64,000 nt of DNA. It comes from Aestuariibacter salexigens DSM 15300 (GTDB lineage Bacteria; Pseudomonadota; Gammaproteobacteria; Enterobacterales; Alteromonadaceae). The DNA is taken from the NCBI RefSeq assembly GCF_000429145.1, contig NZ_AUBH01000004.1, positions 186,001 through 250,000 of the forward strand. Direction: 5' to 3'. Positions 46,124 to 55,854 of the stretch are shown here, piece after piece. Below the pieces are notes generated by a model. That model saw only the letters and a program-made list of their open reading frames with translations. It made no database searches and had not been told where the DNA came from. Numbering within the stretch: position 1 is the stretch's first letter; each line of letters begins with the position of its first letter. The position numbers were made by a program, and so were the translations under genes.

Positions 46124-47254
46124 TTACTTTGCCTGTAAAAGCTGGACCGCCTGCTCAAGCATTGATTTTGGACAACCGAAGTTGATTCGAGCAAACTGCC
46201 TGGCGCCAAAATCTGCCCCCGGTGAGGGGCCGACACCTTTCGATTCAAACCAGCTCTGGACATTTTCAGTTTGCAAAGCAGAGCCATCCACCCATAATAA
46301 AAACGTCGCTTCTGGTGATAATGTGCTTAACCCATCGATGCTGTTTATCTGCTGTACGAGATAATCACGATTGTCACGCAGATACACTAACTGACTTTCA
46401 TACCAGTCATCACACTGCGTAAAGGCAGCTTCAGTAGCAACCAGTCCCAACACATTCACCCAGGGTACAATGCCAGCAGCCGCTGATGTGAAGCGTTTGC
46501 GCATATCTTGGTCAGGAATGATCGCAAATGATGCACCTAATCCGGCAATATTGAACGTTTTACTGGCAGCCATTAGCGTCACAGAACGTTCGGCTAGGGC
46601 GGAATGGGCGCCTGCCGGAAGATGCTGTAGTTTGTCGTCAAGGATAAGATCACAGTGAATTTCGTCAGAGCAGAGCAACACATTGTGTCGCACACAAATG
46701 TCAGCAATACGATCCAATTCCTGTTGTCTGAGAACGCTGCCAACCGGATTCATCGGGTTACATAGGATCATCAGTTTACAATCAGGATCACTGGCGTGAC
46801 GCTCTAACTGCTCAAAATCGAGCGTCCAGCGGTCATCGATGCAAAGGGTATCAACCATTAGTCTGTGCAGACCGTTTAATGCAGGCGCAGCTAATAGCGG
46901 CGGATAATTCGGGCTCTGTACAATGACCTTGTCGCCTTTACGACAATAGGCCTTACATGCGACGTTAAACGCTGGCACCACACCCGGCGTCCATACCAGC
47001 CACTGCGGATCAATTTGCCAGCCATAACGACGTCCTAACCAACTTGCCACTGCAAGGTTAGCAGGTGTGTATTGGGCCGGCAGTGTGTACCCAAGTAAAC
47101 CATGCTCAACACGGGCGTGCAGTGACTCGATAATCGGTTCGGCACACCTGAACTCAGTGTCGGCAACCCACATAGGCAAAATATCTGTGCCTTTATATTT
47201 TTCCCATTTGAATGCGTACGTGCTGCTGCGGTCGTGTGTGTGGTCAAATTGCAT
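46124..47254 (-). CDS. patB: PatB/MalY-type PLP-dependent C-S lyase (cystathionine beta-lyase-like aminotransferase)
   Basis: 376 residues. Fold type I PLP enzyme: WVADTEF in the N-terminal segment, GVVPAFNVACKAY, SPNYPPL, CNPMNPVGSV (165-174), DEIHCDLI, and the PLP lysine K232 in AASKTFNIAGLG; the carboxylate-binding Arg is in FARINFGCP. Such enzymes split cystathionine or cysteine conjugates into pyruvate, ammonia and a thiol. It sits alone, convergent with DUF418. An 18-bp perfect palindrome 21 nt before its start is a likely operator. Confidence 0.9.
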   Translation of the reverse strand: MQFDHTHDRSSTYAFKWEKYKGTDILPMWVADTEFRCAEPIIESLHARVEHGLLGYTLPAQYTPANLAVASWLGRRYGWQIDPQWLVWTPGVVPAFNVACKAYCRKGDKVIVQSPNYPPLLAAPALNGLHRLMVDTLCIDDRWTLDFEQLERHASDPDCKLMILCNPMNPVGSVLRQQELDRIADICVRHNVLLCSDEIHCDLILDDKLQHLPAGAHSALAERSVTLMAASKTFNIAGLGASFAIIPDQDMRKRFTSAAAGIVPWVNVLGLVATEAAFTQCDDWYESQLVYLRDNRDYLVQQINSIDGLSTLSPEATFLLWVDGSALQTENVQSWFESKGVGPSPGADFGARQFARINFGCPKSMLEQAVQLLQAK

Positions 47255-47274
47255 AATAGATCGCTGTCGAGTTA

Positions 47275-47292
47275 TTTACACTCGAGTGTAAA
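47275..47292. promoter_or_regulatory. 18-bp perfect palindrome upstream of patB
   Basis: TTTACACTCGAGTGTAAA is its own reverse complement and lies 21-38 nt before the patB ATG. Its size and perfect symmetry fit a dimeric repressor site (TetR/MarR-like). No regulator gene is adjacent, so the factor is unknown. Confidence 0.55.
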
Positions 47293-47363
47293 GCAAAAGC
47301 AAATTCAATCACTAGCCGGGATTTAGAAGATTATTGACTTTGTTAGACGGACGCACTAAAAAA

Positions 47364-47385
47364 ACGCCGCTCAATTGAGCGGCGT
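47364..47385 (-). terminator. Rho-independent terminator of typA
   Basis: Read on the minus strand: ACGCCGCTC, loop AATT, GAGCGGCGT, followed by TTTTTT. Nine-base perfect stem with a tight loop and U tract, starting 6 nt beyond the typA stop. Confidence 0.92.
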
Positions 47386-47391
47386 AATGTT

Positions 47392-49227
47392 TTACTCTTT
47401 GCTTCGTGAAGCGCGTTTCCGGTCAGATTCCGTTAACAGCTTCTTACGAATGCGGATACTTTTTGGCGTCACCTCTACCAACTCATCATCGTCAATAAAC
47501 TCAAGCGCCTGCTCAAGTGACATGATGATAGGCGGCACCAGATTCTGCGCTTCATCGGTACCTGCCGCACGGATATTCGTCAGCTGCTTACCTTTCAATG
47601 CATTAACGGTCAGATCGTTATCACGGCTGTGAATGCCGATCACCATACCTTCATACACCTCTACCCCGTGACCAATAAACAGGCGACCGCGGTCCTGCAG
47701 GTTGAACAGTGCGTTGGTCAATGCCTTACCGGCTGAATTGGCAATCAGCACACCATTTTTACGCTGTCCGATTACGCCGCCTTTGTGCGGACCATAATGG
47801 TCAAACGTGTGATAAATAAGGCCGGAACCAGAGGTCAGTGTCATAAATTCAGTCTGGAAACCGATCAAGCCGCGACTCGGGATCATGAAGTCCATTCTGA
47901 CGCGTCCTTTTCCGTCCGGAGACATATCAGTCAGCTCACCCTTGCGCAGCCCCAACTGTTCCATGATGGCGCCCTGATGCTCTTCCTCACAGTCAATTGT
48001 TAATGTCTCAAAGGGTTCCTGCAATTGGCCATCAACTTCTTTGATGATGACTTCTGGACGAGAAACAGCAAGCTCATACCCTTCACGACGCATATTTTCG
48101 ATCAGAATACCCAGGTGCAGCTCACCGCGGCCAGACACCCGGAATTTATCCGGATCGCCGGTTTCTTCAACGCGCAGTGCTACGTTGTGTACCAATTCAG
48201 CTTGCAAACGTTCGAGTATATTACGCGAGGTAACGTACTTACCTTCCTTACCGGCAAACGGCGAGGTATTGACCTGGAACGTCATGGTTACTGTAGGCTC
48301 ATCTACGCTCAGCGGTGGCAATGCTTCAACTTCGTTGGCGTCACAAATGGTATCTGAGATCTTCAGCTCGCCAAGTCCTGTTATCGCGATGATGTCGCCG
48401 GCGGTTGCCTGTTCGACTTCATGTCGCTGTAATCCAAGGTAGCCCAATACCTGACCGACCTTACCGTTACGTTTCTTACCGTCAGCGCCGACGATGGTGA
48501 CCTGTTGATTGGTTTTTACTTTACCGCGTTTAATACGGCCGACACCGATTACGCCCACATACGAGTTGTAATCAAGCTGCGAAATCTGCATCTGGAAAGC
48601 GCCGTCAATATCGGCATTTGGTGCATCCACCTGACTTACGATTGTTTCAAACAGCGCCGTCATATCTTCCGCTGGCTGCTCATAATCGAGTGATGCCCAA
48701 CCGTTAAGTGCCGAAGCATAGACCACCTGAAAATCAAGCTGATCATCTGTCGCGCCCAGGTTATCAAACAGGTCAAACACCTGATCCATTACCCAATCAG
48801 GGCGTGCACCTGGCTTGTCAATTTTGTTGATGACCACAATCGGCTTCAAGCCTTGCGCAAAGGCCTTCTGTGTCACAAACCGGGTTTGCGGCATGGGACC
48901 TTCCTGCGCGTCAACCAGCAGCAACACCGAGTCAGCCATTGACATAACGCGCTCAACTTCACCACCGAAGTCTGCGTGTCCAGGAGTATCAACGATATTG
49001 ATACGATAATCGTTCCACTTTATCGCGGTGTTCTTGGCCAGAATGGTAATGCCACGCTCTTTTTCAATGGCATTAGAATCCATCACACGCTCTTCGGCCT
49101 CTCCGCGGGTCTCAAGCGTGCCAGATTGCTGTAGCAGTTTGTCAACCAGGGTCGTCTTGCCGTGGTCAACGTGAGCGATAATGGCGATATTCCTCAACTT
49201 GTCGATTGAGGTTTGTTCAACTGTCAT
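47392..49227 (-). CDS. typA: Translational GTPase TypA/BipA
   Basis: 611 residues from ATG 49227 (the frame extends 5 codons upstream to a TTG). G1 [10 protein letters not shown], switch-I ERGITI, G3 [11 protein letters not shown]4 [12 protein letters not shown], then EF-G-like domains II, III and V and the C-terminal BipA-specific domain. It binds the 70S ribosome and helps 50S assembly and growth under stress or cold. It diverges from glnA across a 466-nt gap, and this neighbourhood (typA / glnA) is conserved in many gammaproteobacteria. Confidence 0.97.
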   Translation of the reverse strand: MTVEQTSIDKLRNIAIIAHVDHGKTTLVDKLLQQSGTLETRGEAEERVMDSNAIEKERGITILAKNTAIKWNDYRINIVDTPGHADFGGEVERVMSMADSVLLLVDAQEGPMPQTRFVTQKAFAQGLKPIVVINKIDKPGARPDWVMDQVFDLFDNLGATDDQLDFQVVYASALNGWASLDYEQPAEDMTALFETIVSQVDAPNADIDGAFQMQISQLDYNSYVGVIGVGRIKRGKVKTNQQVTIVGADGKKRNGKVGQVLGYLGLQRHEVEQATAGDIIAITGLGELKISDTICDANEVEALPPLSVDEPTVTMTFQVNTSPFAGKEGKYVTSRNILERLQAELVHNVALRVEETGDPDKFRVSGRGELHLGILIENMRREGYELAVSRPEVIIKEVDGQLQEPFETLTIDCEEEHQGAIMEQLGLRKGELTDMSPDGKGRVRMDFMIPSRGLIGFQTEFMTLTSGSGLIYHTFDHYGPHKGGVIGQRKNGVLIANSAGKALTNALFNLQDRGRLFIGHGVEVYEGMVIGIHSRDNDLTVNALKGKQLTNIRAAGTDEAQNLVPPIIMSLEQALEFIDDDELVEVTPKSIRIRKKLLTESDRKRASRSKE

Positions 49228-49420
49228 GTTTAATGGTCTCAAATGGTGGGGTAGTGGCCGGCGCGCTAGTCATCATCAAGCGGTTTTACGGTCATTACAC
49301 TGGCAGCTAAATATTGGGCGCGGATTGTACAGGGTTAATCGTTATTTGGCGATGTCTTTCTGTGATTGTCGAACTGCTCGGCCTATGTGTTGGCCGCCAC
49401 AGACCGAAGCTGACAGCGAC

Positions 49421-49437
49421 TGCATCATTTTAGTGCG
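49421..49437 (+). promoter_or_regulatory. NtrC-like binding site upstream of glnA (site 1)
   Basis: TGCATC-ATTTT-AGTGCG compared with the consensus TGCACC-N5-GGTGCA: 9 of 12 informative positions match and the spacing of 5 is right. It lies ~110 nt upstream of the sigma-54 promoter, in enhancer position. Confidence 0.6.
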
Positions 49438-49440
49438 GCA

Positions 49441-49457
49441 TGCACTATATTGATTCA
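49441..49457 (+). promoter_or_regulatory. NtrC-like binding site upstream of glnA (site 2)
   Basis: TGCACT-ATATT-GATTCA matches the NtrC consensus at 9 of 12 positions. It starts 20 nt after site 1, two helical turns, so two NtrC dimers could bind on one face of DNA. Weaker in its right half. Confidence 0.5.
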
Positions 49458-49530
49458 ATGTAAGCGCAAAAATATGGGTGCCACGATTGCTTACCTCAGG
49501 CTTTTTGAGCCTTACATCAGGGTATGGTGG

Positions 49531-49548
49531 TTGGCATGAAAATCGCTT
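49531..49548 (+). promoter_or_regulatory. glnA: Sigma-54 promoter of glnA
   Basis: TTGGCATGAAAATCGCTT differs at two positions from TTGGCACG-N4-TTGCTW. The essential -24 GG (49533-49534) and -12 GC (49545-49546) are exactly 10 nt apart. Transcription would begin near 49558, leaving a leader of ~136 nt before glnA. With the NtrC-like sites upstream this is the standard nitrogen-regulated glnA architecture. The remaining 49228-49420 stretch should hold the divergent typA promoter; no clear boxes were assigned. Confidence 0.8.
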
Positions 49549-49693
49549 GAGAAAGCGCAATCGGAAAACGTGCAGCCGCGAGTACGGATGCAGTAACACC
49601 CGTTTATTACAGCGTGAAATCTTCGACACAGAACTGTGCGCGAGAATTCATGCCGCAAGATTACGTATCAAGTGTTTATACCTGGAGGACACG

Positions 49694-51103
49694 ATGTCAA
49701 TTGAAAAGGCTCTCGAGCTAATTAAAGAAAGTGAAGCCAAGTTTGTCGATCTACGTTTTACTGACACGAAAGGCAAAGAACAGCACGTATCTATCCCCGC
49801 CAGCGCGGCTGACGAAGATTTCTTCGAAGAAGGCAAAATGTTCGACGGGTCTTCAATTTCTGGATGGAAAGGCATTAACGAATCAGACATGATTTTGATG
49901 CCAGACCCAGCAACAGCGAAGCTCGACCCATTCGCCGAAGAAGCGCAGGTTAACATCACCTGTAACATCGTTGAGCCTTCCACCATGCAAGGCTATGACC
50001 GTGACCCACGCTCTATTGCACAACGCGCAGAAGAGTATTTGAAATCAACCGGTATCGGTGACACCGTATTCTTCGGTCCCGAGCCAGAATTTTTCTTGTT
50101 CGACGACGTACGTTTCCATACTGATATGGCCGGTTCGTTTTACAAAATCGACTCTGAAGAAGCGAAGTGGAATTCTGGCGCTGAATTCGAAGGTGGAAAC
50201 CTCGGCCACCGTCCAGGCGTAAAAGGCGGTTATTTCCCTGTTCCACCAGTGGACTCAGCGCATGATATCCGTACTGCGATGTGTCTGGTAATGGAAGAAA
50301 TGGGACTGGTTATTGAAGCGCATCACCATGAAGTAGCAACTTCAGGTCAGAACGAAATCGCCTGTCAGTTCAATACACTGACCAGCAAAGCGGATGAAAT
50401 CCAGATTTATAAGTATGTCATCCATAATGTTGCTCATGCATACGGCAAAACAGCGACCTTTATGCCCAAGCCGTTGGTAGGGGATAATGGTTCTGGTATG
50501 CACTGCCACCAGTCTATCTCGAAAGATGGTAAGAACATTTTTGCGGGTGACAAGTATGCGGGTCTGTCGGAAGAAGCGCTGTATTACATTGGCGGTATCA
50601 TCAAGCACGCTCGTGCAATCAACGCGTTTACCAATGCATCAACTAACTCGTACAAGCGTTTGGTACCAGGATTCGAAGCGCCGGTAATGCTGGCTTACAG
50701 CGCCCGTAACCGCTCTGCATCTATCCGTATTCCTTACGTGACCAGCGACAAAGCACGTCGTATTGAAGTGCGTTTCCCTGACCCAACAGCTAACCCATAC
50801 CTTGGCTTCACTGCGATGCTGATGGCCGGTCTGGACGGAATCAAGAACAAGATCCACCCTGGCGACGCAATGGACAAAGACTTGTATGACCTGCCAGCGG
50901 AAGAAGCAAAAGAGATCCCAACTGTAGCAAGCTCACTGGAAATGGCGCTTGAGGCACTGGATAACGACCGCGACTTCCTTACCGCCGGTGGCGTGATGTC
51001 TGACGATATGATCGATGCATACATCGATCTGAAAATGAATGAAGTCACTACGTTGAACATGACTACTCACCCCGTTGAGTTCGACATGTACTACAGCGTC
51101 TAA
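49694..51103 (+). CDS. glnA: Glutamine synthetase type I
   Basis: 469 residues from ATG 49694 with GGAGG (49684-49688); the frame is open upstream through the leader but carries no family sequence. Landmarks: FDGSSISGW (51-58), the metal ligands E130 and E132 in [27 protein letters not shown], and the adenylylation tyrosine Y398 in DLYDLP. Makes glutamine from glutamate, ammonia and ATP; its Tyr marks it as GlnE-regulated GSI-beta. Controlled by the sigma-54/NtrC sites upstream, with ntrBC 0.7 kb downstream. Confidence 0.98.
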   Translation: MSIEKALELIKESEAKFVDLRFTDTKGKEQHVSIPASAADEDFFEEGKMFDGSSISGWKGINESDMILMPDPATAKLDPFAEEAQVNITCNIVEPSTMQGYDRDPRSIAQRAEEYLKSTGIGDTVFFGPEPEFFLFDDVRFHTDMAGSFYKIDSEEAKWNSGAEFEGGNLGHRPGVKGGYFPVPPVDSAHDIRTAMCLVMEEMGLVIEAHHHEVATSGQNEIACQFNTLTSKADEIQIYKYVIHNVAHAYGKTATFMPKPLVGDNGSGMHCHQSISKDGKNIFAGDKYAGLSEEALYYIGGIIKHARAINAFTNASTNSYKRLVPGFEAPVMLAYSARNRSASIRIPYVTSDKARRIEVRFPDPTANPYLGFTAMLMAGLDGIKNKIHPGDAMDKDLYDLPAEEAKEIPTVASSLEMALEALDNDRDFLTAGGVMSDDMIDAYIDLKMNEVTTLNMTTHPVEFDMYYSV

Positions 51104-51122
51104 GATATTCGTTCTTATACCT

Positions 51123-51148
51123 AAGCCCGCATTTGCGGGCTTTTTTTT
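51123..51148 (+). terminator. Rho-independent terminator after glnA
   Basis: AAGCCCGC (51123-51130), loop ATTT, GCGGGCTT (51135-51142), then TTTTTT to 51148. Strong 8-bp GC-rich stem and 8-nt U tract. It separates glnA from the DUF4124 gene and ntrBC. Confidence 0.94.
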
Positions 51149-51197
51149 GCGCAGTTTATCGCTACACTGTGAGTAACCAAGATATTCGGAACGACCC

Positions 51198-51746
51198 ATG
51201 CGAATTCTACTCTGCCTGCTAGCAATGGTGATATTTAGTGCTCAGGCAGGCAAAATATTCAAAATCGTGCACGATGATGGCTCAGTGACTTATACCGACT
51301 CGCCTCAACCCGGTGCAACTGAAGTCAACATTGAGCAATATAATCTCAATTTGATCCAGCCAATAGCACGCGTCCCGCAGCGCAGTGATAGTGCCTCGCC
51401 CCAACAACGTGCAGCGTCCGCACAGGCTTCAGCAAAAAGCGCCAATTACACACTTTCCGTTCTGGAGCCCCAACCTGAGGCAACCGTCAGGAACAATCTT
51501 GGTGCGGTAACCATCAGCGCTGAGGTGACTCCCACGACCGACGGTCAGTATCAATTGATCTTTAATGGTGAAGCGGTTGCACAAAGCAGTGTCGGTGTAT
51601 TTCAACTTGAGGGCGTTGACCGCGGTGCACATCAATTTCGACTCAACTTTATAAGCAACTCAGGCAAGATCCTTGCATCCTCTCAAGAGCAGACATTTTA
51701 CATGCACAAAGCGTCCGCTCTGATCAAGCCACAACAGGCACAGTAA
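51198..51746 (+). CDS. DUF4124 domain exported protein
   Basis: 182 residues. Signal peptide MRILLCLLAMVIFSAQA-G, followed directly by the DUF4124 module KIFKIVHDDGSVTYTDSPQPGA, an Ala/Ser/Gln-rich linker (~58-82), and an Ig-like beta domain (LSVLEPQPEATVRNN to SSQEQTFYMHK). Likely a periplasmic or envelope protein. Proteins of this layout commonly sit between glnA and ntrB in Alteromonadales and relatives; their part in nitrogen control, if any, is unknown. Confidence 0.85.
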   Translation: MRILLCLLAMVIFSAQAGKIFKIVHDDGSVTYTDSPQPGATEVNIEQYNLNLIQPIARVPQRSDSASPQQRAASAQASAKSANYTLSVLEPQPEATVRNNLGAVTISAEVTPTTDGQYQLIFNGEAVAQSSVGVFQLEGVDRGAHQFRLNFISNSGKILASSQEQTFYMHKASALIKPQQAQ

Positions 51747-51796
51747 GGGCGCGCTAAGGCATTAATGGCTGCATAATTTGCACCGATAAGATATGG

Positions 51797-51813
51797 TGCA
51801 CCTTTTTAGTGCA
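51797..51813 (+). promoter_or_regulatory. NtrC binding site before ntrB
   Basis: TGCACC-TTTTT-AGTGCA matches TGCACC-N5-GGTGCA in 11 of 12 positions. It ends 17 nt before the ntrB ATG. A further GCACC/GGTGC pair (51780-51784 and 51795-51799, N10) overlaps it. The position fits autogenous repression by NtrC as described for the glnL (ntrB) promoter of enterobacteria. Confidence 0.75.
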
Positions 51814-51830
51814 AATAGTGAAAAGTGAAC

Positions 51831-52907
51831 ATGCCAAGCCAAGCCGGGGTTGCAAACTTACTGGATTCGTTAAGTACTGCGCTGTTAATGGTCGACAGCC
51901 AGTTTCATATCGTTTTTGTAAATCACGCGTCGCAACGGTTTCTGGCTCGCAGTGAAAATCAACTATTAGGTAAACCATTAAGAGAGTTTTTCTTCAATAC
52001 CGCCATTGATCGTGCGCGCTTACAGCGTGTTTTGGATTTTGGTGAAGAATTTACCGAAACAGAAGTGCGTATCGCCTTCGCAGATGGTCGCCAGACACTG
52101 GCCGACGTCACGGTATCCCACGTTGCCAGTGACGACGGACCACGGCTGCTATTCGAAGTCCGTCAGATAGACAAACAAAAGCGCATCACCCAGGAATCTC
52201 AGCAATGGGCACAGCAGAAAGCGGCCAGAGATTTAATTAGGGGGCTGGCGCACGAAATCAAGAACCCGCTTGGTGGTATCCGTGGCGCTGCACAATTGCT
52301 GCAAAAGGCGCTACAAAATGATGAGCATACAGAATTTACCCAGATGATCATCGAGCAGTCTGACCGCTTGCGCAACCTGGTTGATCGCCTTCTCGGACCC
52401 AATTCACCGCCTAATTTTCAGTGGAGTAATATCCATCAGGCGCTTGAGAGAGTGTATGCTCTGGTCAAAGTTGATCGCGGTTTTGATGTCACCATCGAAC
52501 GCGACTACGACCCCAGCATTCCAGAAATGTATCTTGACCATGAAATGATCCAACAGGCCGTCCTGAATATGGTCAGGAACAGCATGCAAGCGCTACATGA
52601 ACATGCTCACCCACAGCCGATTATCCGATTAGTAACACGTATCGCCCGGCAGTTTACGATTCACGGAATACGTTATCCCCTCTGCGCCGAAATAAAAATC
52701 GTTGATAACGGTCCCGGTATTCCGCAGGCCATAGCTGATACGCTTTTCTACCCAATGGTGAGTGGTAAGCAAAACGGTTCGGGGCTTGGTTTATCCATTG
52801 CACAAACATTAATTGACCAACATAAAGGCAAGATAGAAGTGGACTCCCGTCCCGGCGAGACGACGTTTACCCTCTATTTACCGATAAACGACAGGAAACC
52901 AGACTGA
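51831..52907 (+). CDS. glnL: Nitrogen regulation sensor kinase NtrB (GlnL)
   Basis: 358 residues from ATG 51831 (a GTG 6 nt earlier is possible). Cytoplasmic: no membrane segment. N-terminal PAS domain (~10-115: LLMVDSQFHIVFVNHASQRF), HisKA with H141 in GLAHEIKNPLGGIRGAAQLL, and HATPase_c with N-box (VLNMVRNSMQAL), DNGPGIP and GSGLGLSIAQ. Phosphorylates NtrC when glutamine is low and PII is uridylylated. Its TGA overlaps the ntrC ATG by 1 nt. Confidence 0.96.
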   Translation: MPSQAGVANLLDSLSTALLMVDSQFHIVFVNHASQRFLARSENQLLGKPLREFFFNTAIDRARLQRVLDFGEEFTETEVRIAFADGRQTLADVTVSHVASDDGPRLLFEVRQIDKQKRITQESQQWAQQKAARDLIRGLAHEIKNPLGGIRGAAQLLQKALQNDEHTEFTQMIIEQSDRLRNLVDRLLGPNSPPNFQWSNIHQALERVYALVKVDRGFDVTIERDYDPSIPEMYLDHEMIQQAVLNMVRNSMQALHEHAHPQPIIRLVTRIARQFTIHGIRYPLCAEIKIVDNGPGIPQAIADTLFYPMVSGKQNGSGLGLSIAQTLIDQHKGKIEVDSRPGETTFTLYLPINDRKPD

Positions 52908-54316
52908 TGAACATCGAACCTGTGTGGATTGTAGACGATGACAGTTCTATTCGCTGGGTGATGCAAAAAGCCCTGCAAAGTGCACAAATCCCCTGCTTTA
53001 CCTTTGAAAACCCACAGGACTTGTTGCTGCAGTTACAGTCTGGTCAGGTGCCAGAGGTGATTATTTCAGACATCCGCATGCCACAGATGGATGGCATGAC
53101 GCTTTTAAAACAGATTCATAAAGATTACCCCAATATTCCCGTCATCATCATGACTGCACATTCAGATTTAGACAGTGCAGTGAACGCTTACCAGAAGGGC
53201 GCGTTTGAATATCTGCCTAAGCCGTTTGACGTTGATGAAGCCGTCAGTCTGGTGCGTCGGGCACTGACCCATGCTCGTGAACAAAATTCCAAAAACCGAG
53301 TACTGGAGCAGCCGCCAGTCACCGAAATCATCGGCGAAGCACCGGCTATGCAGGAAGTTTTCAGAGCAGTGGGGCGGTTATCTCGTTCAAGCATTAGTGT
53401 GCTGATCAATGGTCAGTCTGGTACAGGGAAAGAGCTGGTTGCACAGGCATTGCATAAACATAGTCCTCGAGCGAATAAGACGTTTATCGCGCTGAATATG
53501 GCAGCCATCCCGGCGGATCTGGTGGAATCTGAGCTATTTGGACATGAAAAAGGGGCGTTTACCGGCGCACAGACAGCGCGTCAGGGACGGTTTGAGCAGG
53601 CCGACGGCGGTACGCTGTTTCTGGATGAAATTGGCGATATGCCGTTAGATGTGCAAACTCGACTGTTACGGGTCCTCGCTGATGGTCAGTTTTATCGGGT
53701 TGGTGGACACAATCCGATTAAGGTTGATGTACGCATCATCGCGGCGACCCACCAGAATCTTGAACAGCGCGTGGCTGATGGAAAGTTCAGAGAAGACTTA
53801 TTTCATCGTCTTAATGTCATCCGTATTCACATTCCGACCCTTAGCCAGCGTCGCGAGGATATCCCTCTGCTGGCTCGTCATTTTCTGGCTAAAGCGGCCG
53901 TTGAATTGGGCGTTGAAGCGAAAAGTCTGAGCAAAGCAGCGGAAAAAATCCTTTCACAACTCCCCTGGCCTGGGAATGTCAGGCAATTGGAAAATGTTTG
54001 TCGTTGGCTAACGGTGATGGCGACAGGTCAGGAAGTCTACCCTGACGATTTACCGCCGGAATTACATACCCAACCGATCACAATGGAGTCAGCCAGTAAC
54101 CAGCAGGAATGGTACGAGTTATTGGCGAATTGGGCTGACGTGAAGTTGAAAGCCGGGCACAACAATATTTTGGATGACGCTCAAGTTATTTTTGAAAAAG
54201 TGCTCTTGCAGCGAGCCTTGCAGCATACCCATGGACATAAACAGGATGCCGCGAAGCGCCTTGGCTGGGGAAGAAATACGCTGACCCGAAAATTAAAAGA
54301 ATTGGATGTGGAATAA
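52907..54316 (+). CDS. glnG: Nitrogen regulation response regulator NtrC (GlnG)
   Basis: 469 residues. Receiver domain with D10, D11 and phospho-acceptor D55 and switch K105 in LPKPF; AAA+ domain with Walker A GQSGTGKE (169-176), the sigma-54 contact loop GAFTGA (216-221), and Walker [12 protein letters not shown] (234-244); Fis-type HTH at the C-terminus ([21 protein letters not shown]). It drives sigma-54 promoters such as that of glnA. Begins on the last base of the ntrB stop codon. Confidence 0.97.
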   Translation: MNIEPVWIVDDDSSIRWVMQKALQSAQIPCFTFENPQDLLLQLQSGQVPEVIISDIRMPQMDGMTLLKQIHKDYPNIPVIIMTAHSDLDSAVNAYQKGAFEYLPKPFDVDEAVSLVRRALTHAREQNSKNRVLEQPPVTEIIGEAPAMQEVFRAVGRLSRSSISVLINGQSGTGKELVAQALHKHSPRANKTFIALNMAAIPADLVESELFGHEKGAFTGAQTARQGRFEQADGGTLFLDEIGDMPLDVQTRLLRVLADGQFYRVGGHNPIKVDVRIIAATHQNLEQRVADGKFREDLFHRLNVIRIHIPTLSQRREDIPLLARHFLAKAAVELGVEAKSLSKAAEKILSQLPWPGNVRQLENVCRWLTVMATGQEVYPDDLPPELHTQPITMESASNQQEWYELLANWADVKLKAGHNNILDDAQVIFEKVLLQRALQHTHGHKQDAAKRLGWGRNTLTRKLKELDVE

Positions 54317-54453
54317 GTACCTAATGTTGGAATGACACAAAATTTTCAGATTAAATCCCCTAAAAATTGCGTTAATTTAGCTTTGTTCTACGCTTGAGAT
54401 CTGGGGTGCACCAAGTCTTCTTTGGCGCGCTCGCCATTCACAAGGAGAACGAT

Positions 54454-55806
54454 GTGTTTACCATTAAGTCTAGTCTTATTTTTCTTTTTTCTTTCGTTAT
54501 TGTCAGTATCGCCCAAGCCTCTACGATTCCCGCCTCAATTGAGGATTCTGACTTCTCGGCTCATTCCGCTGAAAAGGTGGAACTTGGTAAAAATTTATTC
54601 TGGGATAAGATCCTTTCTGGTAATGAAAATATTGCCTGTGCAAGCTGTCATCACTCACTAGCCGGCACTGGAGACGGTTTGGCCTTACCTATAGGTGAAG
54701 GTGGACAAGGGGTGGGTATTACACGTCGCAACGGTGAAGGTAATGCCATGATAGCCGAGCGGGTACCGAGAAATGCGCCGCCAATTTATAACCTCGGTGC
54801 GCTATCCTTTGACATTATGTTTCATGACGGTCGCTTGTTTGAAGACCCATCTCAACCAGGTGGCTTCAGAACGCCGGCTGGAGCTCAGTTTCCTGAAGGT
54901 GTCGAGAGTGCATTGGCGGCACAAGCCTTTTTTCCCGTCCAGTCAGGAACTGAAATGGCAGGCGCAGCCACTGATAATCCGCAGGGTGCAGCGGCGGCAG
55001 CCGGCATATTAGCTGGTGAGGGTGGCGTCTGGGATATTATTGCTGACAAATTAAGAGCGATACCGGAATACGTTGGATTGTTTCAAGCAGCTTACCCAGA
55101 CCAGATCTATGACTCGGAAGACATACAATATGTGCATATCGCTAATGCCATAGCCGCGTTTGAAGCATCAGCTTTTCGTGCAGACAACAGCCCATTCGAC
55201 AATTATCTGCGAGGCGATGAGAGCGCATTAACAAGCTCTGCCAAACGTGGCATGCAACTTTTTTATGGTAAAGCCAACTGTTCTTCATGCCACACTGGCC
55301 CGTTATTGACTGATTTGGAGTTTCACGCCATTGCCATGCCGCAAATCGGTCCCGGAAAAAATGCAAGTCACGACGACTTTGGTCGCGAGTTAGTATCCGG
55401 CAATATCGCCGATCGGTATAAATTCCGCACGCCAACATTACGCAACGTAGCATTGACAGGTCCGTGGGGGCATGCAGGTGCATATGATTCACTTCGAGCT
55501 GTCGTGGAGCATCACCTTGATCCTATAGCGGGCTTGTATACTTATGCTGATGATGTTGCTAATAATCAGGCCCAGGCGGTTTTACCTGAGGTTGGCGATG
55601 CCGGGGATCATGATTTCACCGTTATGCTTGATGCAAGTAGAGTTGCTGATATCGCTGCGGCTAACGAACTGCCACCTGTCGTTCTGAAAGAGCGACAAAT
55701 TGATGACTTGATGGCATTTCTTTATGCGTTAACCAGTACAAGCTCTCTGGATGAACGTCATACTGTACCACGCTCCGTTCCCAGCGGATTACCCGTTGCA
55801 GATTAA
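54454..55806 (+). CDS. Di-haem cytochrome c peroxidase / MauG family protein
   Basis: 450 residues from GTG 54454, chosen for AGGAG 6 nt upstream and a clean signal peptide (MFTIKSSLIFLFSFVIVSIAQAS). Two haem c sites: C62-C65-H66 (CASCH) and C276-C279-H280 (CSSCH). Between them is the FHDGRLF region with Tyr/Arg-type residues near the haem bridge and EMAGAA. MauG-like members oxidise varied substrates or destroy H2O2 in the periplasm. It stands alone; long relative to classical CCP (~330), with extra Ala-rich loops around 180-195. A stem-loop follows. Confidence 0.9.
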   Translation: MFTIKSSLIFLFSFVIVSIAQASTIPASIEDSDFSAHSAEKVELGKNLFWDKILSGNENIACASCHHSLAGTGDGLALPIGEGGQGVGITRRNGEGNAMIAERVPRNAPPIYNLGALSFDIMFHDGRLFEDPSQPGGFRTPAGAQFPEGVESALAAQAFFPVQSGTEMAGAATDNPQGAAAAAGILAGEGGVWDIIADKLRAIPEYVGLFQAAYPDQIYDSEDIQYVHIANAIAAFEASAFRADNSPFDNYLRGDESALTSSAKRGMQLFYGKANCSSCHTGPLLTDLEFHAIAMPQIGPGKNASHDDFGRELVSGNIADRYKFRTPTLRNVALTGPWGHAGAYDSLRAVVEHHLDPIAGLYTYADDVANNQAQAVLPEVGDAGDHDFTVMLDASRVADIAAANELPPVVLKERQIDDLMAFLYALTSTSSLDERHTVPRSVPSGLPVAD

Positions 55807-55815
55807 AAGCGGTTG

Positions 55816-55837
55816 GCGGGGGAAAAACTTCCCCCGC
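55816..55837. terminator. Stem-loop between di-haem peroxidase and HD-GYP gene
   Basis: GCGGGGG (55816-55822), 8-nt loop AAAAACTT, CCCCCGC (55831-55837). Very GC-rich 7-bp stem between convergent genes, no T run on the plus side. Probably ends both transcripts. Confidence 0.6.
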
Positions 55838-55854
55838 AATTACATATGTAGGAC

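Noticed and set aside
48041-48442. 133-codon plus-strand open frame inside typA
   Set aside because: Antisense shadow; composition Ser/Arg-rich and unlike any protein family.
49434-49450. TAGTGC-N5-GCACTA palindrome upstream of glnA as an NtrC site
   Set aside because: Its half-sites are in the reverse order from the NtrC consensus (GTGC...GCAC); the symmetry arises from the two overlapping real candidates on either side.
49478-49693. Upstream in-frame extension of glnA
   Set aside because: It spans the sigma-54 promoter and leader; the GGAGG site and conserved [10 protein letters not shown] start mark ATG 49694.
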